Source of the DNA: Juglans regia
Lineage: Eukaryota; Streptophyta; Magnoliopsida; Fagales; Juglandaceae
Direction: 5' to 3'
DNA: 64,000 nucleotides
Assembly: GCF_001411555.2 (NCBI RefSeq)
Contig: NC_049903.1
Span: 13,063,234 to 13,127,233, forward strand
This document shows positions 48,401 to 60,262 of the stretch, one piece after another. The stretch's first letter is position 1. Each line of letters opens with the position of its first letter. The notes below the pieces were generated by a model, which saw only the letters and a program-made list of their open reading frames with translations, did no database searches and was not told the DNA's origin. Both the position numbers and the translations under genes were made by a program.

Positions 48401-49789
48401 TCTATTTAGTTGAACTAAAGGCCATTTGGTATAGCGAACTCCTACATTATCTTAGTAGTCTTTTGTGTGCTGTAATCCTTACAACCCTTGGCTCTAGAAA
48501 AGGTGTAAAATGTGGGATTTCTGTTCGAAGTAATTGTTATATAGCCTAATAGTTTCCTTTCCTTGCTTGTGAATGCTTAAGTTACTATGATAGAGACATA
48601 TCAACTCCTAGAATGGCAATTACCTGTCTATACAGCTAGCATAAGAAATGAGGAATGCATAGATATTTCTGGTATTAATATTGAGATCGTTAGTTTTGAC
48701 AAAAGCCAAGCAAGTTAATATTGAGATCAACTAGGGTTTAAGATGGTGAATTTCTGCTAATTTCCCAGAGTGATACATGAGGTATATATATATATATATT
48801 ATGCTAATGAGGCATATTTTATTTTGAAGTGAAGAATTCCATATAAGGAATTAATCACATTTGTATTTTTATTGGTTTTATGAATATGTCAATATCACTT
48901 TTGACAAAAAATCACGTTTCTCGGATTTTAGCATTCATTCATTATAAGCTGCCTTGTGTCTTATTTCTTGCTAAGATCTCCATGCATACTGCATTCATAA
49001 ACTAACAGGAAGTTATTTATAATCAAGAAATATTTTTCATGTGGCCTAATTCAAAAACTTTCACAGATGTAGGTGCATGTGTGCACGAATCTGCACTAGA
49101 ATTATCTCAAAAGCTAAGATGCTGTTAGAAATGGACTGTTATAAGTAGCATAATTTATCTAAGATTACTCGTATAGATTTATGCCTTTTCCATATTACCT
49201 AATGCCTGTCTGTGCCATGCTTTTAACATGTTAGAAAATATATATTGTATAGTTTGTCACTCTGTAAAACTATGCTTCTAGCCGCTTTATTACTCTGGAT
49301 AACTATGGTCCTAACTTATCCAAAAAAAGAAAAACTATGTTCCTAAACTTTGCAGAACATAACATTGGATATGTTTGTTTTTCTTTACTCTAGGTCACCA
49401 TGCTCCTGAACTCAGTGCAACATCTTCAGAGACAGTAGCTGAAGAAAAGTTTGGATCCAACATTTCCCATTTAAGCCGATATTCTGAAATAGCTGAGAAA
49501 TCAATAGAAAGTTTTGTTTCAGTAATAACGTCATTTAGATACACGTCATCTGGTTCTCGAGCAAGTGGTCTCCGTGCTCCTCTAAAAGATGTTCGAAATA
49601 CTTGTACCAATAGGTAATATACCACAACCCTGATGCTGAAGATTACTGCCCTTCTGGCTTTTACTGTAGCATTATGATCTTTAACTTGGTGTATTTCCCT
49701 GTAGGCCTGCTGCTGCTGGCATGGACTTTAGCCAATTTGAATATGTACCAAATAAGCAGAAGGCTGGCTTGGCATCACGTAGAGCCTGA
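34077..49789 (+). CDS. EXO1: exonuclease 1 (Rad2/XPG family), 14 exons
   Basis: Exons: 34077–34237, 35111–35230, 43875–43998, 44130–44267, 44388–44597, 44845–45020, 45111–45183, 46571–46694, 47196–47392, 47511–47565, 47655–48004, 48092–48143, 49394–49613, 49705–49789. Together they give 2085 nt, 694 codons plus stop, with all phases consistent. EXO1 is a nuclear 5'-3' exonuclease and flap nuclease used in mismatch repair and in resection of DNA ends. The XPG-N part ([13 protein letters not shown]) and XPG-I part ([23 protein letters not shown]) carry Asp30, Asp78, Glu150, Asp152, Asp171 and Asp173 at the same numbers as human EXO1, and Asp226 in [13 protein letters not shown] opens the helix-hairpin region. 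The C-terminal half is polar and poorly conserved, ending [12 protein letters not shown]. Introns 6 and 8 look U12-type. Intron 2 is 8.6 kb because of retroelements. No disabling change is seen. Confidence 0.95.
37981..38717 (-). mobile_element. 5'-truncated LINE fragment nested in the antisense LINE
   Basis: TTGATTTCT flanks it on both sides (37972–37980 and 38718–38726). Its T-run tail starts at 37981. Removing it rejoins the host LINE code EEISWRQK and [11 protein letters not shown]. It contains only the last part of ORF2 ([12 protein letters not shown] and the zf-RVT remnant) and the 3' UTR, 737 bp. Confidence 0.85.
41049..41679. mobile_element. hAT-like MITE, right end lost
   Basis: It begins TAGGGGTGTAA, then ACTGGTAAACCGGTT words, an A/T core and a right part with CGGTATCGGTTTTTAAA and AAACCGGTGG. 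The expected TTACACCCCTA terminus is missing; the sequence changes to the LTR-like block at 41680. It lies within ORF1 of the antisense LINE. Confidence 0.6.
41680..42113 (+). repeat. probable solo LTR of a Tat-like gypsy element
   Basis: It has TG...CA limits (TGGTAGAGCC to GTCGTCAACA). The last 110 bp closely parallels the end of the Tat LTR at 17350–17469: CTGATTTAGGCATCAGAGGT, then GGTTGAGACCGG...GTGTGCGAAACATGTCGTCAACA against GGTTGACGAAGC...GTGCGAAACACGTCATTAACA. No matching target duplication is found, so it may be a recombination product joined to the truncated MITE. Confidence 0.55.
42379..43105 (-). mobile_element. 5'-truncated LINE fragment with 15-bp target duplication
   Basis: TCTAGATTGTATACT lies on both sides (42364–42378 and 43106–43120), a perfect 15-bp duplication typical of target-primed reverse transcription. 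The minus strand encodes [38 protein letters not shown] and [19 protein letters not shown], the C-terminal zf-RVT part of ORF2, then a 3' UTR and T-rich tail. Length 727 bp. Confidence 0.9.
43423..43662 (+). mobile_element. LINE 3' end fragment, sense orientation
   Basis: Its sequence parallels the terminal 200 bp of the LINE at 33230–33430 (TTTATTTTTC...CTATAGGCCATAGCTTTAGA against CTCTAGGCTATAGCTATAGA). TATAATATGG occurs on both flanks (43413–43422 and 43663–43672). About 240 bp. Confidence 0.65.
45021..45110 (+). other. EXO1 intron 6: U12-type AT–AC intron
   Basis: The 5' splice site is ATATCCTT, the exact U12 AT–AC consensus. A perfect U12 branch site, TTCCTTGAC, lies at 45093–45101 and the branch A is 10 nt from the terminal AC (GGGACAC). 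There is no nearby GT donor that keeps frame. Splicing here joins GGC CC to A TTA in phase and gives [19 protein letters not shown], which matches known EXO1 length in this region. The intron is 90 bp. Confidence 0.88.
46695..47195 (+). other. EXO1 intron 8: probable U12-type GT–AG intron
   Basis: The donor reads GTATCCTTTG, matching the U12 GT–AG consensus RTATCCTTT. A branch-like TTTCTTAAC (47179–47187, one mismatch to TTCCTTAAC) lies about 9 nt before the acceptor AG. There is no pyrimidine tract next to the acceptor (ACACCTGGAG). It splits a Cys codon in LTKYFC. Confidence 0.75.
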
Positions 49790-52151
49790 ATTCAGATTGT
49801 ATTTAATCCTAATGGTTTTTTACTGAGATCCATCTCAGTTGCTGCAACAGGTGCTCTAAAGTCTTTTTTATTTTTTGTGAGACCAATTGGGACAATCAAC
49901 TCTATTTTTCTTGAGTGATGCTAGATACAGTTGTGGATGTGCAAGTGCCGCACAATCCTTTTGAAAAAGAGTGAAATCTACTATAAAAAAATTAGGTTTT
50001 TTTTTTTTTTTTCATGTGGAACCTGTATTTACTCACTCTTTTCAAAGGAACTGCGCCGCGCTTGCGCACCAAATATCATTTCTTATTTTTCCCTGTTATC
50101 TAATATTTAATGTTTTTCTTCTCGCTTTATTTATTTCTGCCTTCTTGTGTAGAGGGTTCACTTGCCTCAAGGACATGGTTTAAATTACTTGGAGAGCTTT
50201 GGTTACACTGCCACCTACCTGATGGATGTGTTTGTCATCTTATCATATTTCCGTAAGTACAGATAGATGTGACCATTTGATGTTGTTGAGCTTTGATTTA
50301 TACGAAGCTCCTTCTGATTGAAACAAACACTGATTGAACTGGATTTCTTCCCAGTTGTAATTGTTCACCCTCTACGTTTATGTGTTGAAAGTGAAGGATT
50401 TATTTTTGTTCAAAGGTCTGCTACATTCTGTACTGTCCATTTTTGCTTTAATGTGTTCATTGTAAAATTGAGTAGCAGCTACTTGGACGAATTGTCGTGG
50501 TGTCATCAAAGAAATATCTAGAGAGAGAGAGAGAGAGAGAGAGAAGAGGTATTTCATGATACATCAGTCAGTCGGATTTGGAAGCATGTTTAGGATATTT
50601 TGTGCTCAAAGGATAAGGTGGGCAGTCATAGGCCATGGAAACAAGGTTTGTCATCTCATATGTTGAGTCTTGTCTGATACGGTCTCTCTGAAATGTTCCT
50701 TTGTTTTGGCTTTTTGACATAGCTGTTTAATAGAATATTACTATTCTTTAATTCAATCTGTCACAGTCAAATAGAAGTTACATAAATATAATAAACAATA
50801 ATATTATTTTTAAAAAATTGCCTAAAAAATTATAAAATAATTGTATCTAGATTATTTTTAAAAGAGAGAAATATTAGATATAATGTGTTGGATTGTGTAA
50901 GTATCGTGTATTTTTTGTTAAAAAGAGTAAAAATTATCATTAAAAATTATTTTTATTTTATATAAATCTAATATTTATTTATTTTGTTAAAAAGAGTACG
51001 CTGCGTTTAGTTTAAGAAGAGAATAAAATTGAAAAGAGAGTTGAAAATCAAAGAGAAGAGAGTTTGAAAAGCTAGAAAGAGTGCAATCCAATGGGATAAA
51101 GTAGAGGAACCCCGCGGGGAATTGCTTCTTATATATATGTATGTGTCTTATTTTCCAACACGTATGCACATGACCACTAGCTGTCTCTTTCTTAATTTCT
51201 ATGGCCTATGGGTTTCTTAATTAGTTGGACTAACCATCTTTTCGGCCTATACACTTTTTTCTTCTCTCCTTTTGAGTGATAGCTACATCAACCTTAGTCA
51301 GTCAATGGATAATGTACGTGATCCCCCTCCCCCCACTACTAGGCTGGTGTAGAAAATTGAGTGACCCGGTTCGTTCTTGATACCCGACCCGACCCGACCC
51401 GACCCGAAAAGATGGTTTTAACAATTGCTCAGGTCTAATCTGTACAACCTGACGACCCGCCTTATAAAATCTGCAGATAAACCCTAACCCCCCTTCCCAG
51501 AGTTTGTCCCCACTTCTTTTTAGATTTTATCTTATCGCCTAGGCTCTCCTTGAGTTTCAAGAAACTGAGCCGAACGGCGAATCCCTATGGTGGAGCCATG
51601 AGATCGTCTTCGTAACCACCATCGACAATCCAATCGACGACCATGGCATCTTCAATAATCGTTGAAGCTCATTCCTCAACAACACAGAGAACTGAAAGCT
51701 TGAAGGCTTTCGTGAGAAGCTCATTCCTCCTATTTTATTTTCTTTAATTATTTTTCTTTAATTATTTTTCGTGAGAAGCTCAATGTCAAGAATTTTATTT
51801 TCATTTGGATATTTAATAACCGTTTGCAAAATTGAGATTAATTTATTTTTATATAATTTTAAATTAAATTAAATATTTAAATACTCAAATTTCAAATTAT
51901 TAAATTTATCTTAACTCAAAACTTCTTTACACGTGAGATCCACAATCTTTTCAACTTTCTATAAATATATTTAAACTCATCTTAACATCAAAACATATCT
52001 AAACTCATTTTAGGTGGATCTCACAAAACTCGTTCCACCATCTCAACTCACTATTATTCATAAAGAATTTATCTCATTTCAACTCAACTCAACTTCCAAA
52101 TGAGACCTAAGCCTTTTTCTTTTTAAATTCGGTTGGATCCATAAATAATTG
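49790..52151. other. EXO1 3' UTR and intergenic DNA
   Basis: The EXO1 3' UTR probably extends several hundred bases; no single poly(A) signal stands out. (GA)n lies at 50521–50544 and (CCCGA)n at about 51386–51409. A GATGAG-type repeat in reverse sense lies at about 51840–52110, with ATCTCATTTCAACTCAACTC near its right end and CCAAATGAGACC after it. No gene seen. Confidence 0.5.
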
Positions 52152-54909
52152 TGTAATACCTAGGCCCATAACCTGGTCCAACTCGTGAAGATACCAACCC
52201 CTTTGGTGAATGACATCGTTTAGGTAAGGGATCCTTTTTCTTTTCATCTTTTTTCTCCTTCCCTTTCCTTGACGGTTGCCTCTTCAGAATCCCTCTCCTC
52301 CATTTTCTCCCTCCCTGAGTTCCACCTCCCCACGCCTCTTCAACTCGATTCTCCCTTCAAGTTTTCTCTCAACAAACTCTATCTATCCACGTCTTTCATG
52401 CTCTCGGTTCTCTCTCTCAGAGTTTCTGCCATTCGCTGCAGATCACCAATGGCTACCGCTTGAGACCCAACACCAACAAACCCAACCACCGTGATCTACC
52501 CCATGAACTTGCATCACCCACCTTAAACTAAACCAACCCCACGCACACAACCTGGTCCTCTCACACCCAAGGCCACGGCAACCACCAAGTAGCATGACCA
52601 CAAACGGCCACCTGCACCCTTCAAAAACCTCTGCCAGCCCCACACGCAACGTCGTGAATCAATGTCTGCAACCACGAGAAGCATCATACGGAAGCACCAC
52701 CCTTGTGAGAATAGCCAAACCGTGAGCCTAAAGCCCCGTCGTGCGCCATTGCTTTGCACCACCACTGCCAATCGAAGCCTATGTTCTACCAAACTCAAAA
52801 CAGTGCAAGAAAACCCCTTCTCAAGCCCTTGGTTCCAGCCACCCTAAAACAGAGCAGCACCAGTACGACTCACCCAACCAACGAGAAATTTCCAGAAGTG
52901 GCTCAACCTCCTATTACGACTTTGCCCAGACTCACCCTCTCGGTTCCACCTTCTCCCTCTCTAGGTTAACAGCAAAAAACAACTTCCTCTCTCTCTCTCT
53001 CTGAGTGCTCTACTGCATGCTCACCACCTTCAACCTTAGCCCAGCCACCCTTTCGCCGCCCTCTACCCCTTCCTCGGTGAGTTCTCTGTCGCACAACCCC
53101 TCTTTTTCTCAATGAACATTTATCAGTTACAAATTTAAAAGTTAGCTTTTGCATTTTACGTAAAGTGCATACATGCTTTTAGAGTTGTTAAAAAAAAGTC
53201 CTTAGTTACGTTTATACCCTTAATGTTAATCCATGTCAGAGATCATATTTTGGACTTACAAAGTTTATCCTTTGCCCGTAGTATTGGACCTGATTTTAAT
53301 AGGCTTGGTTGTACCTTGTTGCAGAAACTATATTTTAAGTGGGTTTGAACTCACATGGACCTTGTTTATAGGCTGGGTTTGATTTTACTGTAATTAAGAA
53401 ACTGTTATATTATTTTTAAGTTGGGCTAGATTGAAAAGAGAATATTAGTACCGTGAATGCCTTAAATAGGCGGTGTTCATGAAGTCACTTTGTAGTTTAG
53501 TAGCAACGGGGCTAGAAGAATTGGAATGATAGAAATTGTTGTCATATATTGTATACTTGTGACGCTTATTGTAGATGCGCTAGTTTATTTTGTATTAGTT
53601 TATAGTATGTATTAATTATGTTTAGGTGATTATCAATTTTGATTGGCGCTATAGTGAGGACATTCAAAAAAATTGAAGAGTTAGGTAAGCAGGATTCCTA
53701 TACTAGACTTTGCATAAAAAGAAAATGAATTGAGATTGATTTATGAAAATTTGCATGATATGTTTTGAAAAGAAAAGTAAAAAATAATCTCAATTATGTG
53801 TTCTGCATTACGCATGAAATCTATATAAAAGAGAAAATGTTTCTGACATGACGAGTGTAGACATGAGCAATATTTTGACATGCTGTTTTCTGAAATGTGC
53901 AAAAGAGCGCATATAAAATCTGGGAATTTTGTACATGTTATATGAAGATGTTCCGAATCTGTTTCTGACTATATGAAAATGATATGAATATGTTCAACAT
54001 TTTGTTTGATATGATATGCATTTGAAAAATTTTGGCATGATTTTCTGATTTTGTTCTAATTTTGATTCTGGTTCTGATATGCTGATTCTGATCCTGTTAT
54101 ATGGTTGGTACCAACATCTATGATATGAGTGCACCTACTTTGGAAACAAAGTGATTTTTCTGCGTGTTTTTTCATGTGTGCACACTCAAGGCTCCAAGAA
54201 TGAATAAATGAAAGTTTCAGATTCTAATACTGCCTGGTTTGGCCACCAGGGATAGTACGACCCTACCACGAGAGTTAAACATGGTATATGATATGATATG
54301 GTGATACGATATGATACGATACAATATGATATGATAAGATGAAGATGTTCAGTAGTGTTATGCCAAATAGTCTTTGAATCTGAACATTTGATTTTTGAAT
54401 ATGAACATGTAAAATGTCACTTTGATTTTCTGATAATAAGTTTTGAGATATGTATATTGAAACTGAAGTGTTTTGTTTCTGCATTCTAAACTCTTTGAAA
54501 ATGCTCATGTTTATATACTAGTATATATTCTCTACTTACTGAGTTGTTGATAACTCACCCCTTATCTCCACAATATTTTCAGGTGTTTTGGATGTTTCAG
54601 TTGAAGTTCAAGAATGGGAAGTGTGGGTAAGGCTATGTGAACATAGTGGATTAAGTACAAAGAGGGTACTTTGGTCATTAGAGAATTTTATTCAGAAGTT
54701 TTGTTTTGCTTTGTTGACTTGATAGTTTGGAAGGTCGATATTTATTTTAAGATTTAGTGGCATTCCTAGTTAATTATTTTGGGAGCAGTTGATTTAAAAC
54801 ACTGAGATTTATGAGTAATTGAGAAGTTGAAGTTTATATCTGTATGGTGAGATATGATATTAAGTGATAAGAAATAACTATCCGACCCATCTGGGATCGG
54901 GGCGTTACA
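52152..54909. mobile_element. possible non-coding retroelement with TG...CA ends
   Basis: The left end reads TGTAATACCTAGGCCC and the right end GATCGGGGCGTTACA, roughly inverted ends that look like a pair used by plant non-coding retroelements. Flanks are AATTG and AATTA. Inside are a pyrimidine-rich start (52255–53110) with many Pro/Ser/Thr shadow frames, a GATATGATACGAT run at 54281–54341, and TTACTGAGTTGTTGATAACTC near 54536. No gag or pol is visible and no internal LTR pair was found. Low certainty. Confidence 0.35.
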
Positions 54910-54947
54910 AATTACTACGTACAACATTGCAAAATATCACTTGGGGT

Positions 54948-55647
54948 TAGGGGTGTAACCGGTCCGGTCCGGTTTTGAACAAAATCTAGGACCGAACCGG
55001 TATGTACCGGTTTTGTATTTTTCAAAACCGATTACGCTCCGGTTACCCTCATAAACCGGTACTTCCTGTTTTACCCGTTTCCGGTCCTGTTCGGTCCGAT
55101 TTTTCGGTTTTTTTAAAATGTAAGTTTCACAATTTGTCATTATAAATTTGTTTATAAAAAAAAAAAAACTAATTTAAAAAATATTGTTTTATACTTTTAT
55201 GATAAGTTATATATTAGTATTAGTTATAAACTATATATTTAATATTAGTATTAGTTATAAATTTTTAGTGATTTAGTATTAACATTTTATGTAATAATTT
55301 ATAAATTATAATAAGAAATCATTTCATATATAATTATATATAAAACTTTCACATAAAAAATTATAATTATACATAATATATAAAACTTATATATATTAAT
55401 ATATATATATATATAATATTTTGTATAAAACTTATATATACAATAATATAAATATTATATATATATATATTTTTTATCAACCGGTCCGGTCCGGTCTGAA
55501 AAATCTTAAAACCGGAACCGGACCTGAATCGGCCGGTTTTCACATTCTAAGAACCGGTCTCGGACCGGACCGGTTCAAAACAGGTAAAACCGGTCCGGTC
55601 CAGTCTGGACTGGTTTTCCGATTTTTCGGTTTCAACTTACACCCCTA
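54948..55647. mobile_element. hAT-like MITE, second intact copy
   Basis: Perfect TAGGGGTGTAA and TTACACCCCTA ends, with CTTGGGGT duplicated on both sides (54940–54947 and 55648–55655). It has the same ACCGGTCCGG-rich subterminal blocks and A/T core as 28109–28777, in inverted order. The duplicate region at 60538 has a single uninterrupted CTTGGGGT, i.e. the empty site. Confidence 0.92.
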
Positions 55648-55861
55648 CTTGGGGTGATTATATTACTATTTTTCTCTTTTTTATTTAACACAAATTAAGA
55701 TCAGAGGATGTTTCATAACATGTTTTTTGTTTTCCTCTAATTTACTAATCTCACAATCCGGCCGGCCTCATTAATTCTCTCTTTTGTTACGAGAAATGGA
55801 TGACATATATACCAATTAAACTACAAATCGACTGATAAATAACTTTCATCATTTATAAAAC

Positions 55862-55893
<32 letters not shown>

Positions 55894-58432
55894 CCTCAAA
55901 TGCACTAATTTATAATGGATTATATCAACATCATTGATCTCTATTATATATGGTATTTAAATATTATAAAGCTAATTGCAGGTTTTGAAAAGCTAACCTA
56001 AAACTTACATGCAGTACTGCAAGAATAGGAAGAGAGTTTTATCTACAGTCTACGTACTAAGCTAAAGGGTATAATATCATATATTAAATTTTGCTAATTT
56101 CTGGTGCACATTAAAAAACCCATCTTAATTAATTAGTTTCAACAAAGTGTATTATTTCTCCTATATAATATAGTTTTTGGGTAAGGACTAGATCAAATTA
56201 TACACTGCATATACAATAGAAATTCCTAGACAAGGATATATATATATATATATATATATATGGTGATATATATATATATATATATAGTGATATCTAAAAC
56301 TTTTGTTTTTCAAGTTCCACAACTTCAAATATTGGAAAGAACAAACTTTAAAATTAAAAGAAAAAATCTTACGTACAGTACTTCATATTTTAAATGGTTT
56401 CATATATAATTCAATCAATTAAATATTAGCTACTAATTGAATTATGACATACTAGCATGTCATGTGATTGAGCAATAAATAACCTTAAGATGAATAAAAG
56501 CATCATTAGTTTTCATTAAAAAAAGTAATGAAAGACTACAAACAGATAGAGTAGTATATATAATCCTTAAGATTTTAAAATTTATACCAACTGCAAACCA
56601 CATATGACTTTTGAATTTTGAAATGAAAATTTCTATTTATCATCTTATCATTCCTTATTTGGAATAAAATGATTGGAATAGAAGTAAAAGTTGAGAAATA
56701 GTCTTTCATTCATTTTTTTTTTTTTTTTGAAAAGAAATAAGAATTTCATTAAAATAATCAGGTAATACAAGACTTATCTGACTGAATCACAGACATAAAA
56801 TCCAAATGACAATCCTCAATCCATACAGACTCATTTTCTAAACTTATACCAATTAGGATGATGATTAATAGAATGATGACTATAATTTTTGTTTTGAAAT
56901 ACCTCACCCAAATTCAGTCACTTACCAGTGGGAATTAGCCATTGACTTGACTTAATTTCATGCCACATGATTTTCTAAATATTTTTTAGGCAGATTAACA
57001 TTAGGAGGCATCGGCCTAATACCCTAATAAGAACAACAACAATCCCTAATTGAAAGAAACATGACATTTTATTGACTTCTAATTAAGTGAAAACAATAAA
57101 TAGATTTCTAATAATTTGATATATCAGGAAATGATCGATCGAAATGATCATTAAAAGGTTTGTAAATAACATTTCTCCCATAATTAACATGTGACGATCT
57201 AATTAATATCCATGCAAGAATTTGGGAGATTCAAAACAAATTGATCAATTATTTTTCCTTTTTACGGGCCAAAGTTATGCTAGCTTCATCCTGTTTTTTG
57301 GACATGAAGATTTAGATACTTAATTTCAGGTCTAATTCGCTGAAGTTTTAGCAAGTTAATTATATTAGGATGTAATGTCCTAATTCTCTAATGAGAACAA
57401 CAACAATCCGTAATTGATCAAAAAAATTATACTTGTTAGACTTCTAATCAAGTAAGTGAAAACAATGAATAGTTTTCTAATAATTCGACGTCATGACATA
57501 TAAGGAAATCATCGATAAAAGGTTTATTAATAACATTTCTTCCATATGCGCGTGAAGATATTCTAATTAACTTGATCCAAGCTAGAACACGGGAGATACA
57601 AGACATTAATTGATTAATTTTTGTCCTTGCTTAGGGGCCAAAGTTATGTTTCATCCTGTTTTTTGGACATTAAGATTTAAATACTTGCATGTGTCAATTT
57701 TTTTTCTTGGGTGGGTATAGAGCTAGGTAGATGCTCTTCCAAATAAACCTAATTAACTATTTTAATCACTTTTAGTGCCCAGAAAATCTGGTGTCAATAT
57801 TTAGAGAACCAAAGGATCCAAAAATAATTTGATTATTGAATGATGATTTCTGGGCCAAACTCATTTGATTGAGCTTAATTATTCTATCCATACTCATTAC
57901 AGTATATCTAGAGATTGTACTTGCTGTCTTAAACAAATAAAATTGATTACGTTTGGATGTTGAGACGAGTTGAATTGAGTTGTGAATAGTAATATTTTGT
58001 AGGTCTTATTGAGATGTGTTTAACTTTTTTAAGTTGAGATGAGTTTAACTTTTTAGATTGAAATATATAAAGTAGGTTGAGATGATCAATTTAACTTTTT
58101 TTGTAAAATTGAAAAAAGTAGTTAGTCATATCAATGATTGGTTTGAGATAAGTTAAGTTTGGTTAACGGCCAAACACAACCCAACAAAGTTAAAATGTTA
58201 GTCACTTCTATTGATCTTCTACGCTATCAAGTATCAACAACATCAAAGCCAATTTCACAAATAATAAACTAAATCAAATATAAAATAATATTACTGATCT
58301 TTATTTTGAATTTATGGACATATATAACCAGTTATAATGTGATACAGTTTTGAAAGAGAAAAAAAAAAAAAAAGAGAGCATATAATTGTGATTAAAACCC
58401 ATGTCAATTATAGGATGATCAGTTTCTATCAG
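55648..58432. repeat. segmental duplication, copy 1
   Basis: It is collinear with 60538–64000 at high identity by eye. Shared landmarks include CTTGGGGTGATTATATTACT, the (TA)n block then CCTCAAATGCACTAATT, TGCAGTACTGCAAGAATAGG, GGAAATGATCGATCGAAATG and GATGATCAGTTTCTATCAG. No gene is visible inside. It includes (TA)n runs at 55868–55894 and 56239–56284 and a GATGAG-type repeat at 57945–58195. Confidence 0.9.
56716..56835 (-). mobile_element. short poly(A)-tailed retroposed fragment in copy 1
   Basis: About 120 bp starting with T17 then GAAAAGAAATAAGAATTTC, absent at the matching site of copy 2 (about 62415). The T-run plus AAGAATTTCATT resembles the 3' ends of the LINEs at 35400 and 42379, so it is probably a very short truncated LINE tail. 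Exact right limit uncertain. Confidence 0.5.
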
Positions 58433-59016
58433 TATTATCCATTAGTGAAAAAATAATATATAATACTGTTTGCATCATTATTATTAATAATTAACCCTAA
58501 AACAATAGCCAAAAGCCCAAAACAACATCTTTCACTTTGTTTGTCTACGGCCTCTCGCTTGCACACAAATTATAAACACAGAAACAGGCGCCATTAAAGT
58601 TCATCCGGTCGAAGATCAGACCAAAAGCTCCAACACTGCAAGACCTCAGTGGCACATTATTCTTCATGCGAATCATGCAAGAAGGAGAAGAGAATCTGAG
58701 GGTAATAATAAAAGCTGCGCGCAGTATTCACACATTGATCATAAAAAAACCAAACAAAAACCTTAAAAGTCAAAAATTAAATCAATCACATATGTACAAT
58801 AATAAATCATAAAAAGTGAATCCATTAAAATCAAAATTCATTTCTGGCCTTATCCCAGGTTTTCTTCCGTTACAATGAATGATAATCGGCCTAAGCAAAC
58901 ATAAGCATGAGGATATTTAATTCCTTTCCACTTTTATTTTCTTTCTTCTGAAAAAAGAGAAAAAAAAGATGAAGAACGTCAGCCTAGGCCATAGACTCAT
59001 ATTGCAGTAGTACTAG
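58433..59016. other. downstream flank of the S40 gene
   Basis: No coding sequence. In the sense of the gene (minus strand) this holds the 3' UTR and downstream DNA. I see no repeat shared with the rest of the window except that the duplication may resume beyond 64000. Confidence 0.4.
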
Positions 59017-59417
59017 TCATGTTTCCAGAAAGCCAGTCATCCTTAGAATCGAGTTCCGAACTTGACTTAAATCCCGGCCCTTGAGGGTCCGCCCGTTGCC
59101 GGTGCAAACCGAGTGCGCCATTTTTCGTACGACTCGACGCCCTCATGTGATGACGTGGGGCGGTACCATTTCCTCGCCATAGCCTTCCTCTTCAAGGTCA
59201 TCGCTAACCGCGTGGCGGAATATATTTCTATCGGGGACATTGACGGGGAGCGAGTAATTGCCCATTCTTTTCTCAAGCTTGCTGTTCTTGGACTTGATGT
59301 TCTGATGCCCCATTTCTTGGTGTTGTTTGAGCGAGTGGCGTTGTTGAGGCGGCGGCGGCGGTCTTGTTCAGCAAAAATAACGTCGGATTCTTGGAGTTCT
59401 TCGAGGTACTTAGCCAT
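59017..59417 (-). pseudogene. S40-type senescence regulator, frame broken
   Basis: The minus strand opens with ATG at 59417 and MAKYLEELQESDVIFAEQ, typical of the S40-type N-terminus. The conserved S40 domain lies downstream but in a different frame: RNIFRHAVSDDL, MVPPHVIT, a TGA stop, then GRRVVRKMAHSVCTGNGR, TLKGRDLSQVRNSILRMTG, ending at 59017. In this family a PPH motif leads into the GRTLKGRDL block without interruption. So at least one frameshift (before about residue 55) and one stop separate the parts. Read straight, the first ATG gives 116 codons of mostly non-homologous C-terminus. S40 proteins are small nuclear proteins linked to leaf senescence. It could be a recent pseudogene or two sequence errors; the good conservation of both parts suggests recent loss. 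Confidence 0.8.
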
Positions 59418-59478
59418 AGGGAGGTAGAAGAGAAAACAAACGAAAATGAGAAAGAAAATGGGGGAGGAAGGTGTTCAA

Positions 59479-59484
59479 TTTATA
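59479..59484 (-). promoter_or_regulatory. TATA box of the S40-type gene
   Basis: TATAAA in minus sense (within CTCTTTATAAATTGAA), 62 bp upstream of the ATG, a normal plant spacing for a short leader. Confidence 0.55.
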
Positions 59485-60262
59485 AAGAGAAGTCGTACTT
59501 TCTACACTATTTGGCTGTTTGTGTCGTGAGATGGCGTCAGCACAAGGTTGGAATTGAGTGCGGTCCCAGCTTTCTCTCTCTCTCTCTGGAATTTATTAGG
59601 GTAATATTTGAGAGTTCATGTTTGAGTACTGTTTCCATCTAACTTATTAAGACAGCTCTTTTTCTTATGGTTCACGAATTGTGCTTTTTGTTTTTGTTTT
59701 ATTTATGAGTGTTGCTTGTTTGGCTTATACATTGACTTGTATGGCAAAATCGGCTCAACTTATAATTGAGTTGTGTATTTGTATTGAGTTATGATCTCTA
59801 CGCCGCAATATTATTCGGGAAAAAATCAAGATAATATCTTTATAAAAAAATCTTTTTTATCAGTCACTATTAATTATCACCTCACATCTCATATTCTATA
59901 AAAAAATATTTTTATATCTTATAAAAAACACTCGTAAATATTATAAAAAAGTTATAAATGTGAAGTGTGAGAGTTAATAGTAGTTGATATCATTTATTTA
60001 TCTCTATTCGTTCTCGCTCATTTAACGTAAACGTACATGCATGCATACATTTTTATTGATCCTAAGTTATCTACACGTATAAATTTCATGTATATATATA
60101 TTTGTTCCATAAAATGGTTTTTCCGACCACGATCATGAATCTTAAAAAAATAGAAAGATCTATAAAATTCTCAAAGAAATTTGGAAGAAATTAATGATTT
60201 GGTAATGTTAGGGAAACTACTGAAAAGAGTTAGTCATTGCTTGGGGGTCACACAATGAGGTT
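59485..60262. other. S40 upstream intergenic region
   Basis: It contains a CT-run (about 59573–59587) and AT-rich sequence. No gene or clear repeat seen. Confidence 0.45.

Noticed and set aside
52269..53004. several overlapping Ser/Pro-rich frames
   Set aside because: Low-complexity pyrimidine-rich DNA; three frames are open at once on both strands, a composition effect.
56239..56285. (TA)n blocks as a possible attachment site or origin
   Set aside because: Plain dinucleotide microsatellites that vary in length between the two duplicate copies.
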